64,000 nucleotides of DNA from Candidatus Tectimicrobiota bacterium (GCA_026005175.1 BPKO01000011.1:84612-148611); one strand, 5' to 3'; counted from the first letter of the stretch, positions 18,794 to 28,870 are shown. The notes: generated by a model not told the origin, from the letters alone. Made by a program: numbers and translations.

Positions 18794-20638
18794 ATGCCCC
18801 GCGCACGCTGGACGCTGGAGCAGGCTTACCGGCAGGCGCTTGACTTCTTCGGCGGCGACGACTTGCGCGCCGAGGTGTTCGTGCACCGCTATGCCCTGCG
18901 CGACCTGGAGGGGCGCTGGCTGGAGGCCACGCCGGAGATGCTGTGGCAGCGGCTGGCGCAGCACCTGGCGCGGCCGGAAAAGGACCGCGGGCGCTGGCAG
19001 CAGCGCTTCTTTGCCCTGCTGGCGGAGTTTCGCTTTGTGCCCGGCGGCCGCATCCTCTTTGCCACCGGCAATCCGCGGCGCGCCACCCTCTTTAACTGCT
19101 ACTTCATCCCCATTGCCTCGGACTCGGTCTACGGCATCACCCGCTGGATGTTCGAGGCCTCCAAGACCTACAGCGCCGGCGGCGGCGTGGGTACCAACAT
19201 CGACGTGCTGCGCCCCCGCGGCGCCAGAGTGCGCAACGCCGGCCTGGAGAGCTCGGGTTCGGTGAGCTTCATGGAGGTTTTCTCCACCCTCACCGGCGTC
19301 ATGGGCATCTCCGGAGGCCGCCGCGGCGCCTTGATGATCACCACGCGGGTGGACCACCCTGACATCCTGGAGTTTATTCGCTGCAAGAGCGATCCGGCCC
19401 GCAGCCGGGTGCGCAACGCCAACATCTCGGTGCGCGTCTCCGATGCCTTCATGCATGCCGTCGACGCCGATGCCCCCTGGCACCTGAGGTTTACCACCCC
19501 GCACGAGACCCTTGTCCGCCAGGTGCCGGCGCGGCAGGTGTGGGACGCCCTGGTGGAGGCGGCCTGGCTTTCTGCCGAGCCCGGCTTGCTCTTTTGGGAT
19601 ACCATCCAGCGCTTCTCCACCACCCAGTACCACGGCATGGAGGTGCAGGGGGTCAACGTTTGCGGCGAGGTGCCCATGGAGCCCTACGGTGCCTGTAACC
19701 TGGGCAGCCTCAACCTTGCCGCGTTTGTGCGCCAGCCTTTTACCCCGCAGGCAGACGTCGACTGGGAGGCGCTGGAAACCGCGGTCCACGACGCGGTGCG
19801 CTTTCTCGACAACGTCATCGACGTGGGCGCCCCGCGCCACCCCCTGCGCCTACAGCGCCTGGAATCCGAAAAAACCCGCCGCATCGGCCTGGGGGTGATG
19901 GGGCTGGCCGACGCCCTGGTCATGCTCGGGCACCGCTACGACGGCGAGGCGGCCCGGCGCTGGGTGGAGACGTGCTTTGCCTTTCTCAAACGCCACGCCT
20001 ATGCTGCCAGCATCGAGCTGGCGCGGGAAAAGGGCAGCTTTCCCGCCTTTGCCGCCGAAGCTCACCTGCGCCAGCCCTTCCTGCACACCCTGCCCGCCGA
20101 GCTGCAGCGGGCCATCCGCCGCTACGGGCTGCGCAACGCGGCCCTGCTCTCCGTGGCGCCTACTGGCTCGATTTCCATTCTGGCCGGGGTGTCAAGCGGC
20201 ATCGAGCCCATTTTTGCCTTGCAGTACCTGCGCCACGTCGCCGACAAGGCATACCGCGTCTGGCACCCCCTGGTGCAGCGCTACCGCGCCGTGCACGGCG
20301 AGGAAGCCCCGCTGCCCGAGACCTTTGTCACCGCCCATCAAGTCGACCCCCTGGCGCGCGTGGCGCTGCAGGCCTGTGCCCAGGCGCACGTCGACCAGAG
20401 CATCTCTTCCACCATCAACTTGCCAGAAGCCACCCCGGTAGCCACGGTGGCGCGCATTTTCCGCGCCGCCTGGCAGCAAGGCTGCAAGGGCATCACCGTC
20501 TTTCGCGAAGGAAGCCGCAGCGCCATCGTCGAGCCCCTCGACGCCGCCGCCACGGCGTTTGCCACCGAGAAGGCCTCTCCCGTTGGCGTCTGTACGTTTT
20601 GCGAGCTGCCGCCGGCAGCCCCCGGCAAAGGAGCCTGA
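18794..20638 (+). CDS. nrdJ: Adenosylcobalamin-dependent (class II) ribonucleotide reductase
   Basis: 614 aa, on the short side for class II enzymes (NrdZ-like). It reduces ribonucleotides without oxygen, using B12. Active-site texts: LFNCYFIPI (first redox Cys), SAGGGVGTNIDVLRPRG, NVCGEVPMEPYGACNLGSLN (radical Cys, Glu and second redox Cys), and APTGSISILAGVSSGIEPIF. The C-terminus has a VCTFC pair that could be the thiol relay. AAGGAG precedes the ATG. Overlap in content with hypoxia regulons (NrdZ beside a P-type ATPase) is notable. Confidence 0.93.
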   Translation: MPRARWTLEQAYRQALDFFGGDDLRAEVFVHRYALRDLEGRWLEATPEMLWQRLAQHLARPEKDRGRWQQRFFALLAEFRFVPGGRILFATGNPRRATLFNCYFIPIASDSVYGITRWMFEASKTYSAGGGVGTNIDVLRPRGARVRNAGLESSGSVSFMEVFSTLTGVMGISGGRRGALMITTRVDHPDILEFIRCKSDPARSRVRNANISVRVSDAFMHAVDADAPWHLRFTTPHETLVRQVPARQVWDALVEAAWLSAEPGLLFWDTIQRFSTTQYHGMEVQGVNVCGEVPMEPYGACNLGSLNLAAFVRQPFTPQADVDWEALETAVHDAVRFLDNVIDVGAPRHPLRLQRLESEKTRRIGLGVMGLADALVMLGHRYDGEAARRWVETCFAFLKRHAYAASIELAREKGSFPAFAAEAHLRQPFLHTLPAELQRAIRRYGLRNAALLSVAPTGSISILAGVSSGIEPIFALQYLRHVADKAYRVWHPLVQRYRAVHGEEAPLPETFVTAHQVDPLARVALQACAQAHVDQSISSTINLPEATPVATVARIFRAAWQQGCKGITVFREGSRSAIVEPLDAAATAFATEKASPVGVCTFCELPPAAPGKGA

Positions 20639-20639
20639 C

Positions 20640-21653
20640 GTGCAGGTGGCCGTGTTCAGCACCCGCTCTTACGACCGCACGTTTCTCGAGGCGGCCAACG
20701 CCCAGTTCGGCCATGCCCTGTCGTACTTTGCAGCGCGCCTCGACGCCACCACGGCAGAGCTGGCGCGCCCTTTTCCGGCCGTCTGCGTCTTTGTCCACGA
20801 CGACCTGGGGGCTGCCACCCTGGAGCGGCTGGCAGCGGGCCAGACGCGCTTCATTGCCCTGCGCTGCGCGGGCTTTAACCAAGTCGACCTGCGTGCTGCG
20901 GCACGGCTGGGGTTCACCGTCTGCAACGTGCCGGCCTACTCCCCGCACGCCATTGCCGAGCACACCGTAGGCCTCATGCTCACCCTCAACCGCAAGCTCC
21001 ACCGCGCCTACTTGCGCGTCCGTGACGGCAACTTTTCCCTTGAGAACCTGCTGGGCTTTGACATGCACGGCAAGACGGTGGGCATTGTCGGCACGGGCAA
21101 AATCGGGGCGGTGGTGGCCCGCATCCTGCTGGGCTTTGGCTGCCGGGTGCTGGCTTACGACCCTTACCCCGATGACGCGCTGCGCGCCTTGGGCGTGACC
21201 TACACGGCGCTCGAGGCGCTGCTGTCGCAAGCCGATATTGTTACCCTGCACTGCCCGCTCACGCCGCAGACCCACCATCTCATCGACGCCCAGGCCATTG
21301 CGCGCATGAAGGACGGCGTGATGCTGATCAATACCAGCCGCGGCGCGGTGATCGATACCGTGGCCGTCATCGAGGCGCTCAAGCGTCAGAAAATCGGGGC
21401 GCTGGGCCTTGACGTCTACGAGGAAGAAGAGCGCTACTTTTACGAGGACCTCTCGGCCCAGATCATCGAAGACGACGTGCTGGCCCGTCTTCTCACTTTC
21501 CCCAACGTGGTGATCACCGCGCACCAGGCCTTTTTCACCCGCGAAGCGATGCACGCCATTGCCCACACCACCCTGCGCAACCTCTGGCAGCTCGAGCGCG
21601 GCGAGCCCTGCCCGCACCTGGTGACCGCCGAGCGCTACCTGGCGGCAGGCTAA
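20640..21653 (+). CDS. ldhA: D-lactate dehydrogenase (2-hydroxyacid dehydrogenase family)
   Basis: 337 aa NAD-dependent reductase of pyruvate to D-lactate. Starts at GTG 20640, 1 bp after the RNR stop, preceded by AAAGGAG. NAD motif VGIVGTGKIGAVVARIL, catalytic Arg in INTSRGAVIDT, Glu region DVYEEEERYFYED and His in ITAHQAFFTREAM, the arrangement typical of LdhA. Translational coupling to nrdJ suggests co-expression under fermentative or anoxic conditions (inference). Its last 4 bp overlap the convergent radical SAM gene. Confidence 0.92.
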   Translation: MQVAVFSTRSYDRTFLEAANAQFGHALSYFAARLDATTAELARPFPAVCVFVHDDLGAATLERLAAGQTRFIALRCAGFNQVDLRAAARLGFTVCNVPAYSPHAIAEHTVGLMLTLNRKLHRAYLRVRDGNFSLENLLGFDMHGKTVGIVGTGKIGAVVARILLGFGCRVLAYDPYPDDALRALGVTYTALEALLSQADIVTLHCPLTPQTHHLIDAQAIARMKDGVMLINTSRGAVIDTVAVIEALKRQKIGALGLDVYEEEERYFYEDLSAQIIEDDVLARLLTFPNVVITAHQAFFTREAMHAIAHTTLRNLWQLERGEPCPHLVTAERYLAAG

Positions 21654-22519
21654 TCCCAGTCGCTAGGCTCGGCGCGGTAGTCGCAGGTGGCGCACAAGGG
21701 CATGGCGCGGTTTTGGCGCGCCAGCTGGCGGCGGTAGGCCTCGTACTTGGCGTTGGTCCAGATCTCGCGCAGCGAGGCCTGGGCCGTGTCGCCCATCACC
21801 ACCTCGAAGCGCCAGTCGTTGCAGCACAGCACCGCCTGGCCCAGGTAGTTGATGTACATCTGCTCGAAAGGACGCGGGCAGCCCAGGGGCAGCGGGGCCG
21901 CCAGGCGGCGCGCCGCCGGCACGTTGCCGGAGCGGTTGGTCAGCCCCGGCGTGGCCCGCTTGGCGCGGAAGCGGCCCTCCCAGTCACTCATGTCCCGGCA
22001 GTGCAGGATCTGCAGGGAACGCGGCAGTCCCTCGCCGTTGAAAGTGGGATCGAGATAACCGCGGTGCACGCGCAGGCCAGGGCGCCGCTTTGCCACGCGG
22101 GCGGCCAGCGCCAGGTGGGCCGCGTGCTGTTGCGGGCTGTCGTACGCATTGACGTCAAGGCAGTTGAGGCCGGCTTCAAAGAGGCGGCAGGCAAGCGACT
22201 CCGAGAGGGCATCGCCGTTGGTGTTGATGGCGATCCAGCTCTGCGGGCAGCGCTGCCGCGCGTAGGCAATCAGCTCGGGCAGCCGCTTGTCAAGAAGCGG
22301 CTCGTTCATCAAGTAAGGGGAAAGGCGCCCGGCAAACTCGAGCTCGGCCAGCTGATCGATGACGCGGCGGTAGACCTCAAGCGGCATGAACGCCTTGGGC
22401 ACGGGAAACTTTCCCGAAGGACAAAAAGCGCAGCTGCGGTTGCACCACGACACCGTCTGGATCTGGATGCGCGTAAACAGCGCCACCGCGGGCGCGGTCG
22501 TCAAGGCGTTTTGCACCAT
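21650..22519 (-). CDS. Radical SAM protein with SPASM-like C-terminal cluster
   Basis: 289 aa. CNRSCAFC near residue 26 is the CxxxCxxC [4Fe-4S]-SAM site. C-terminal Cys groups (PLGCPRPF, VLCCNDW, MPLCATCDY) fit a SPASM/twitch auxiliary cluster. The substrate is not identifiable. SPASM enzymes often modify peptides, but no precursor-peptide gene is visible nearby. Convergent with ldhA. Confidence 0.82.
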   Translation of the reverse strand: MVQNALTTAPAVALFTRIQIQTVSWCNRSCAFCPSGKFPVPKAFMPLEVYRRVIDQLAELEFAGRLSPYLMNEPLLDKRLPELIAYARQRCPQSWIAINTNGDALSESLACRLFEAGLNCLDVNAYDSPQQHAAHLALAARVAKRRPGLRVHRGYLDPTFNGEGLPRSLQILHCRDMSDWEGRFRAKRATPGLTNRSGNVPAARRLAAPLPLGCPRPFEQMYINYLGQAVLCCNDWRFEVVMGDTAQASLREIWTNAKYEAYRRQLARQNRAMPLCATCDYRAEPSDWD

Positions 22520-22647
22520 GGCCAGGCTCTCCCGACAAAAGGCACTGCTGGGTAAGTGTACCAGCCGTGCCGTGGCCGGTCAGCTTCTGCAGGCTTGCCT
22601 TGGCGCCGCTTCCGGCGTAAAGTACCTTCTGGAAAAGGAGAAAGCCC

Positions 22648-23325
22648 GTGGTCTCGCCGCCTTCGCCGTTTGTGTTCTGGAAAGCCGCTTTTTTGGTCGA
22701 GGTGCTGCCCCTGCGCGCCGCTTCCTTGAGCCAGCTGCTCACCGGGGTCACTCTGGCGCCGGAGCTGTCGATTTTTCACCACCTGCACCAGCGCTTTTTT
22801 TACGAGCCCGCGCGGCTGCCCGAGTACCCCAACGACTTTGCTGCCTGGGCCGACCGCGAGCTGGGCGACGCGGTGGTGGCGGAGCGCCTGGCCAACCTCA
22901 ACCTCTTCCGCAGCATTGACCTGGCGGTGGTGCGCCGCGAGCTCAGCGTCATCTTGGCCCAGCACCTGCAAGAGCATGGCGACGCGCGCCGCGTCGCTGC
23001 CGGGAGCGCCTTTCGCTTCTGCCAGCCGCGGCTGGTCGTTTTTCCCAGCGGCCAGCAGGCGCGCACCCCGGCCGAGTTCTTGGAGGTGCTGCGCCGCGTC
23101 GACAGCGACACCATCGGCTACCACCTCTTTGCCCCCAAGATCACCCCTGGACCGGTGGCCAACGACTTCGCCGTGTGGTTTGCCCAGTGGGGCTATCACG
23201 ACCTGGCGCGGCAGCTCGACGCGTTTGACCCTTACCTCAACAGCCTCGAGGACAACCGCGCTTACTTGCTCGAGCTCATCGAGCTGGGACTGCACCAGCC
23301 GCGCCCGGGAGAAATCCATGATTGA
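22648..23325 (+). CDS. DUF5752 family protein, copy 1
   Basis: 225 aa from GTG 22648 (AAAAGGAG upstream). Belongs with DUF5752 proteins found beside trehalose-synthase-like glycosyltransferases; biochemical function unknown to me. Typical texts are FHHLHQRFFYEPARLPEYPN, NDFAAWADRELGD and DSDTIGYHLFAP. Its end overlaps the glycosyltransferase start by 8 bp, so the pair is translationally coupled. A paralogous pair lies at 55142-57035. Confidence 0.75.
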   Translation: MVSPPSPFVFWKAAFLVEVLPLRAASLSQLLTGVTLAPELSIFHHLHQRFFYEPARLPEYPNDFAAWADRELGDAVVAERLANLNLFRSIDLAVVRRELSVILAQHLQEHGDARRVAAGSAFRFCQPRLVVFPSGQQARTPAEFLEVLRRVDSDTIGYHLFAPKITPGPVANDFAVWFAQWGYHDLARQLDAFDPYLNSLEDNRAYLLELIELGLHQPRPGEIHD

Positions 23326-24577
23326 GCAGTACCGCGGCATTGCCCCGGACAGCGTGCTGCGCGAAATTGCCCTGCTGGCTGAGGCCTTGCAGGGCAGGAG
23401 CCTGCTCCACGTCAACGCCACCCGCAGCGGCGGCGGCGTGGCCGAGCTGCTGGCGCGCCTGGTGCCGTGGACCGAGGCCTTGGGCATCCGCACCACCTGG
23501 GAAGTGATCAGCGGCTCTCCTGCCTTTTTCGAAGTGACCAAGGCCATGCACAACGCCCTGCAAGGCGACGAGGTGGAGATCCCGCGTGCCGACCTCGAGG
23601 TCTACCTGCACGGCTTGCAAGACAACGCCAAGCGGCTGCGCCTGGAAGCCGACGTGGTGGTGGTGCACGACCCGCAGCCGGCCTACTTGATCCAGTTTGG
23701 CGCCCTGGACCGCCGCCGTGCCGTGTGGCGCTGCCATATCGACTTGTCGCAGCCCTACGAGCCGGTGTGGCGCTTTCTGCGCCAGGCGGTGAGCCGCTAC
23801 GCCATGGCCGTCTTTCACGTGGCGCCGTTTGCCCAGCCGCTGCCCATTCCCCAGCTGCTCATTGCGCCTTCTATCGACCCCTTGAGCGAGAAAAACCGCG
23901 AGCTGAGCGAAGCCGAAATCACCGCGGTCACCGAGCGCTTTGGCATCGACCGCCGCCGCCCACTGCTGGTGCAGATCTCGCGCTTTGACCGCTTCAAGGA
24001 TCCCCTGGGGGTGATCGCCGCTTACCGCCTGGTGCGGCAAAACTTCGACTGCCAGCTGGTCTTGGCCGGCGGACCGGCCAGCGACGACCCCGAAGGCGAG
24101 CGGGTGCTGGCCGAGGTGCAGGAGGCGGCAGCCGGGGATCCAGACATTTTCGTCCTCTCGCTGCCCCCTGGCAGCGACCACGAGATCAACGCCCTGCAGC
24201 GGGCGGCCACGGTGGTGATCCAGAAGTCGACGCGCGAAGGCTTTGGCCTCACGGTGACCGAAGCCATGTGGAAGGGCAAGCCGGTGATCGGCGGCGCCGC
24301 GGGAGGCATCCCGGCGCAGGTCATCCACGGCGTTACCGGCTTTCTGGTACACTCGCCCGAAGGCGCCGCCTTTCGCCTGCGCTACCTGCTCAGCCACCCG
24401 AGGGCGGCGCAGCGCATGGGCGCCCAAGGCCGCGAGCACGTGCGCCGCCACTTTCTCATCACCCGCCACGTGCGGGACTATCTGATGCTCATGCTTCTGA
24501 TGTTGCAAGAACGACCCAGCAATCCGCTGCGGCTGCCTGCCGCGGCGCCAAGCGGCGGGGAGTGCCCCGATGGCTGA
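23318..24577 (+). CDS. GT4 glycosyltransferase, trehalose synthase (TreT)-like, copy 1
   Basis: 419 aa retaining GT-B enzyme. N-terminal [19 protein letters not shown] and the [22 protein letters not shown] texts match TreT/trehalose phosphorylase-like enzymes. The donor-site motif is [20 protein letters not shown] (E-x7-E type). Probable reaction: joins NDP-glucose and glucose to trehalose, or the phosphorolytic equivalent; the exact donor cannot be told. Followed by a CBM48 gene overlapping 8 bp. The context points to compatible-solute or glycogen-linked metabolism. Confidence 0.85.
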   Translation: MIEQYRGIAPDSVLREIALLAEALQGRSLLHVNATRSGGGVAELLARLVPWTEALGIRTTWEVISGSPAFFEVTKAMHNALQGDEVEIPRADLEVYLHGLQDNAKRLRLEADVVVVHDPQPAYLIQFGALDRRRAVWRCHIDLSQPYEPVWRFLRQAVSRYAMAVFHVAPFAQPLPIPQLLIAPSIDPLSEKNRELSEAEITAVTERFGIDRRRPLLVQISRFDRFKDPLGVIAAYRLVRQNFDCQLVLAGGPASDDPEGERVLAEVQEAAAGDPDIFVLSLPPGSDHEINALQRAATVVIQKSTREGFGLTVTEAMWKGKPVIGGAAGGIPAQVIHGVTGFLVHSPEGAAFRLRYLLSHPRAAQRMGAQGREHVRRHFLITRHVRDYLMLMLLMLQERPSNPLRLPAAAPSGGECPDG

Positions 24578-24884
24578 TGCGCCCCAGTCCGATCCCCGGC
24601 CTGTCAAGGCGCCCTGGCGCCTGATTTCTTTCCGCCTTGATGCCCCTGCCGCGCAGCGCGTGAGCGTGGTGGGCGACTTCAACGGCTGGGATCCCCACAA
24701 GCACCCCTTGCGCAAGAACCCTGACGGGGTCTGGGAGTGCCGCCTGTCGCTGCCGGCAGGGCGTTACGCTTACGGCTTTGTTGTCGACGGTGCCCTGCAG
24801 CCCGATCCCCACTGCCGCCAGCGGGTGCAGGCGCCGGACGGCACCGTACACTGCCTTCTGGAAGTGCTGCCGCCGCAGGAGTAA
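24570..24884 (+). CDS. Stand-alone CBM48 (glycogen-binding) domain protein
   Basis: 104 aa. The core [19 protein letters not shown] and [12 protein letters not shown] is the early-Set/CBM48 fold of isoamylase and AMPK-beta N-termini, without any catalytic domain. It probably binds alpha-glucans and could tether the upstream glycosyltransferase, whose gene it overlaps by 8 bp (inference). Confidence 0.82.
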   Translation: MADAPQSDPRPVKAPWRLISFRLDAPAAQRVSVVGDFNGWDPHKHPLRKNPDGVWECRLSLPAGRYAYGFVVDGALQPDPHCRQRVQAPDGTVHCLLEVLPPQE

Positions 24885-24918
24885 GGAACGCGGACCGAAA
24901 ACACAGGGAGAAGAGGCC

Positions 24919-26502
24919 ATGCCTTCCTGGGAGAGGCAAGTTTCACGGCGCGCCTTGTTGGCCCGCAGCGGCAGTCTTCTGGCTGCCGCGGCGCTGCCCG
25001 CCGCAGCCGGCGCCGGGATGCCGCAGCCGGGCCGCGGCGGCACCCTGCGCTTTGCCACTCGCGGCGACGCCTCCGGCCTTGACCCCCACCGCCACGTCTT
25101 CTATCTCGTCTCCACGCCGCTGGCCGCCCTCTTGCAGGGGCTGCTCGACCTCAACCTGCAAGGCGAGCCCGTGCCCGGCGTGGCAGAGGAGTGGGAAGCT
25201 TCGGCCGACTTGCGCACTTACACGTTTCGGCTGCGCAAGGGGGTGCTGTTTCACAACGGCCGCGAGGTAGACGCCGCAGCCGTCAAGTGGAACCTGGATC
25301 GCCTGCGCGATCCCCGCGTGGCCCACCCCTTCATGCGCGCGGCTCTTGGCGACCTGGGTGGAGTCGAAGTGGTCGACCGCTACACCCTGCGCTGCCACCT
25401 CCACCAGGCCAGCGCTGCCTTTCCCGCCAACGTCGTCTACTATCCCTGCAGCCTCATCGCTCCAGACAGCGCCGAGCAGGCCCACCTGCACCCGGTGAGC
25501 TGCGGCCCCTTTCGCTTCGTGCGCTGGCGCCGCAACGAGGTGAGCGAGCTGGTGCGCTTCGAGCACTATTTCGAGACCGATGCCGCGGGCCGCCCCCTGC
25601 CTTACCTGGCCGAGCTCGTGGGCAAGCCCAAGAAAGAAGACCGCGTGCGGCTCACCGCCCTGCGCGCTGGCGAAGTGGAGCTCATCGACACCGTGGCTTA
25701 CGCCGACGCCGCCGCTTTCCCCCGGCGCTACGCCGGCCGCTTCCAGACCTGGGAAGTGCCTACGCTGGGGACGGCCTTTTTGCTTTTCAACCTCGATCGC
25801 GGGCCGTTTGCCGACAAGCGGCTGCGCCGCGCCGCGGCCCACGCCATCGACCGCGAGGCGATCAAGCAGGCGGTGTTTTACGGCCAGGGCGAAATCGCCC
25901 GTGGCTTCTATGCCCCGGCCAGCCCCTGGCACAGCCCTGACGTTCGCCCCTGGCCGGCTTACGATCCCGAGCAGGCGCGCGCTTTGTTGCGTCAGGCAGG
26001 CGCCGTGGGCACGACCGTGCTCCTTCAATCCCCGCTGGCCTACCCTTACCTGCGCCAGATCGGCGATTTGGTGCAGGCTATGTGGAGCGAGGTGGGCTTT
26101 CGGGTGCAGCACGTTGTCGACGAGGCCCCCGTGCTTGCCCAGCGCCGGCGCCAGCGTGCCTTCCACGCCGAAGCCTCCAGCGCCAGCTACCGCTTCGACC
26201 CGGATGGCTGGTTTGCGCGCAGCTTGCTCTCCACCTCGCCTTCCAACCAGGAGCGCGCCAACTTTCGCGACGAGCGGGTCGACCGCCTCATCCTCGAGGC
26301 GCGGCGCACCGCCAACCGCCGTCGGCGCCTGGCGCTCTACGCGGAAATCGATAGCCTGGTCAACGAAGAACTGCCCCTTCTCTACTTGCACCACCTCACC
26401 CTGCTTCAGGCCGGCACCGTGCGGCTGCAAGGCTACCAGCCCGGCATCTCCGGCGCCTTCAGCACCCAGGGGGCGGGAGTGCGCACCGCCTGGCTGGCCT
26501 AG
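24919..26502 (+). CDS. ABC transporter solute-binding protein, peptide/nickel family 5
   Basis: 527 aa. The N-terminus has a twin-arginine-type signal (VSRRALLARSGSLLAAAALP), implying export of a folded protein. Family 5 signatures: LDPHRHVFYLVSTPLAALLQ, TYTFRLRKGVLFHNG, AVKWNLDRLRDP, and the HAIDREAIKQAVFYGQG segment. No permease or ATPase follows, so this is an orphan receptor or uses transporters encoded elsewhere. Ligand unknown. Ends 30 bp before the convergent pgk. Confidence 0.88.
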   Translation: MPSWERQVSRRALLARSGSLLAAAALPAAAGAGMPQPGRGGTLRFATRGDASGLDPHRHVFYLVSTPLAALLQGLLDLNLQGEPVPGVAEEWEASADLRTYTFRLRKGVLFHNGREVDAAAVKWNLDRLRDPRVAHPFMRAALGDLGGVEVVDRYTLRCHLHQASAAFPANVVYYPCSLIAPDSAEQAHLHPVSCGPFRFVRWRRNEVSELVRFEHYFETDAAGRPLPYLAELVGKPKKEDRVRLTALRAGEVELIDTVAYADAAAFPRRYAGRFQTWEVPTLGTAFLLFNLDRGPFADKRLRRAAAHAIDREAIKQAVFYGQGEIARGFYAPASPWHSPDVRPWPAYDPEQARALLRQAGAVGTTVLLQSPLAYPYLRQIGDLVQAMWSEVGFRVQHVVDEAPVLAQRRRQRAFHAEASSASYRFDPDGWFARSLLSTSPSNQERANFRDERVDRLILEARRTANRRRRLALYAEIDSLVNEELPLLYLHHLTLLQAGTVRLQGYQPGISGAFSTQGAGVRTAWLA

Positions 26503-26532
26503 CCCACAGAAAATGTACTCTGACCCCATTTC

Positions 26533-27720
26533 CTAACGGTCCTCGAGGCAGGCCACCCCGGGCAGCGCCTTGCCTTCGAGGAACTCCAGGGCAGCCCCGC
26601 CGCCGGTGGAGACGTGGGTGATGGCCTCGCGGCAGCCGCTCAGCTCGAGCGCCGCCACCGTGTCGCCGCCGCCCACCACCGTGGTGCCCTGGCAGGCAGC
26701 CATCGCCTGCGCCACCGCCAGGGTGCCCTGCCGGAAAGGCGCGACTTCGAAGAGGCCCATGGGGCCGTTCCAGAACACCGTGCGCGCCGGCACGATGACC
26801 TCACGGAACTGCTGCGCCGTCTGCGGGCCGATGTCCAGGCCGCGCCAGCCGGCCGGAATGCCGGCATTGGCCACCACGCGGGTCTCGGTGTCTTCTGCCA
26901 CCTGCTGTGCGATCACGTGGTCGCGAGGCAGCACGAGCTGCACGTGGTAGCGCGCGGCCTGCGCCAGCACCTGACGCGCCGTCTCCAGGTACGGCGGCTC
27001 CACCAGCGAGTCGCCCACCGCGTAGCCTTGGGCCAGCAAGAGCGTGTAGGCCATGGCTCCGCCAATGAGCAGCGAAGAGACCTTGGGAAGGAGGTTGGAA
27101 ATGAGCGGGATCTTGTCCGAGACCTTGGCCCCGCCCAGCACCACGACAAAAGGCGGCTCGGGGTGGTCGCGCACTTTGCCGAGGTAAGTCAGCTCCTTCT
27201 CCATGAGCAAGCCGGCCACCGCCGGTCGCAGGTAGGCAGCAATGCCGGCAGTAGAAGCGTGCGCCCGGTGGGCAGCGCCAAAGGCATCGTTGACGTACAC
27301 CTCGCCCAGGCGGGCCAGAGCCTGGGCAAACGCCGCGTCGTTGGCTTCCTCTTCGGGGTGAAAGCGCAGGTTTTCCAGCAGCAGCACTTCTCCCGGGCGC
27401 AGCCCCTGCGCCAGCCGCTCCACTTGCGGGCCCACGCAGTCCGGCGCCAGGGGAACCGGCACCCCCAGCAGGCGCTCGAGCCGCGCGGCCACCGGGCGCA
27501 GGCTCAGGGAGGGCTCCGGCTTGCCTTTGGGGCGGCCAAGGTGCGAGGCCAGGACGAGGCTGGCGCCCTGCTCGCGGGCGTACGTCAGGGTGGGCAGTGT
27601 GGCCCGCAGGCGCGTGTCGTCGGCCACCTCGCCCTCAGGGGTCAGGGGCACATTGAAGTCCACGCGCACAAAGAGGCGCTTGCCCTGCACCGCCACGTCA
27701 CGAAGGGTCTTTTTGGGCAT
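26533..27720 (-). CDS. pgk: Phosphoglycerate kinase
   Basis: 395 aa, full length. Transfers phosphate between 1,3-bisphosphoglycerate and ADP. N-terminal VRVDFNVPL, the LASHLGRPKG substrate loop, VLGGAKVSDKI hinge, and the ATP-site GGGDTVAAL...THVSTGGGAALEFLEGK. Downstream of the VIT1-like gene on the same strand (19-bp gap between the coding regions), so the two may be co-transcribed. No GAPDH neighbour. Confidence 0.97.
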   Translation of the reverse strand: MPKKTLRDVAVQGKRLFVRVDFNVPLTPEGEVADDTRLRATLPTLTYAREQGASLVLASHLGRPKGKPEPSLSLRPVAARLERLLGVPVPLAPDCVGPQVERLAQGLRPGEVLLLENLRFHPEEEANDAAFAQALARLGEVYVNDAFGAAHRAHASTAGIAAYLRPAVAGLLMEKELTYLGKVRDHPEPPFVVVLGGAKVSDKIPLISNLLPKVSSLLIGGAMAYTLLLAQGYAVGDSLVEPPYLETARQVLAQAARYHVQLVLPRDHVIAQQVAEDTETRVVANAGIPAGWRGLDIGPQTAQQFREVIVPARTVFWNGPMGLFEVAPFRQGTLAVAQAMAACQGTTVVGGGDTVAALELSGCREAITHVSTGGGAALEFLEGKALPGVACLEDR

Positions 27721-27739
27721 CGCAGGTCTCCTCGTTGCG

Positions 27740-28870
27740 TCAGCCGGCCAGCGTTACGCCGATGAGGCGGCCAACCCCGTAAGTGACGCCGGCCGCCGCC
27801 AGGCCGATGAGCAGCTGGCGCAGGCCGGAAAAGAGGGCGCTGCGGCCGGTGAGTACGGTAATCAGGGCACCGATGCCAAAGAGGGCCGCGGCGCTAAGCA
27901 GCAGGCTGGCCACCACCGCCGCCGTCCCGCTGAGCACGACAAACGGCACCACCGGAATGACGGCGCCCAGGGCAAAGAGGGCAAACGACGCGCCGGCAGC
28001 TTCCCACGCCGAGCCACCCAGCTCTTCGGGATCGATGCCCAGTTCTTCGCGCGCCAGGGTATGGAGGGCCTGCTGCGTGTCGGCCATCACCTCTTCGGCC
28101 ACGCGCTTGGCCTCGGCTTCGGAGAGGCCTTTGGCCTGGTAAATGAGCGCCAGCTCCTCTTTTTCTTCCTCGGGCACGGCGGCAATCTCCTCCGCCTCGA
28201 TGGCCAGCTGGCGCTGCGCCAGCTCGCGGGCGCTCTGCACCGAGAGCCACTCGCCCATGGCCATGGAGCAGGCCCCGGCCAGCAGCCCGGCCAGCCCGGT
28301 AATGAGAATTGCCTGCCCTGGCAGCTCGGCCCCGGCCACGCCCATCACCAGGCTGAGGTTGGACACCAGCCCGTCGTTGGCGCCCAGCACCGCGGCGCGC
28401 AGCAGGTTGCCGCCAATGGCCCGGTGCCGCCCTTCGAGGCGCGCCACGGCACTGCCCTCGATGCCGCCGCGCGCCGTGCGCGCCAGGATGCCCAGCACCC
28501 GGGCGTGCGAGCGCTCGTCCACCGGCAGGGTGGTGGCGCGCGCCTCGGGCTGCTTGTCGTACATGTGGCGGTCCGCCGCCTCCTTGCTGGCCAGGGTGGG
28601 CAGCACGAAGCGGGCACCAAAACGCCGCGCCAGCCAGATGAGCAAGCGGGCTCGCCACCCCGGCCGCCAGGGCGGTGTTGGCTGGCCGGCTTCGCGCAGC
28701 TTCTGCTCCCAGAAGCGCGCGTGGCGCTCTTCCACTGCCGCCAGGCGGCGGTAGACTTCGGCCAGCTGGGGATGGGACTCGACTTCGGCCAGGGCACGGT
28801 AAAGGGCTGCGCTGTCAATTTCGTCCTGCAAGTTGGCCCGATAACGGGCAAGGTCAGAAGGCTGCACCAT
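27740..28870 (-). CDS. Ferritin-like/VIT1 fusion iron-manganese transporter-like protein
   Basis: 376 aa. N-terminal rubrerythrin-like di-iron domain (residues 1-140; E and E-x2-H patterns in YRALAEVESHP and VEERHARFWEQ) fused to a CCC1/VIT1 membrane domain with about five TM helices (GANDGLVSNLSLVMGVAGA, MAMGEWLSVQSARE). VIT1-family members move Fe(2+) or Mn(2+). The second in-frame ATG (28870) is chosen because GGAGGAGG lies just upstream; an ATG nine codons earlier is weaker. An iron-handling theme links it with the encapsulin locus. Confidence 0.88.
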   Translation of the reverse strand: MVQPSDLARYRANLQDEIDSAALYRALAEVESHPQLAEVYRRLAAVEERHARFWEQKLREAGQPTPPWRPGWRARLLIWLARRFGARFVLPTLASKEAADRHMYDKQPEARATTLPVDERSHARVLGILARTARGGIEGSAVARLEGRHRAIGGNLLRAAVLGANDGLVSNLSLVMGVAGAELPGQAILITGLAGLLAGACSMAMGEWLSVQSARELAQRQLAIEAEEIAAVPEEEKEELALIYQAKGLSEAEAKRVAEEVMADTQQALHTLAREELGIDPEELGGSAWEAAGASFALFALGAVIPVVPFVVLSGTAAVVASLLLSAAALFGIGALITVLTGRSALFSGLRQLLIGLAAAGVTYGVGRLIGVTLAG

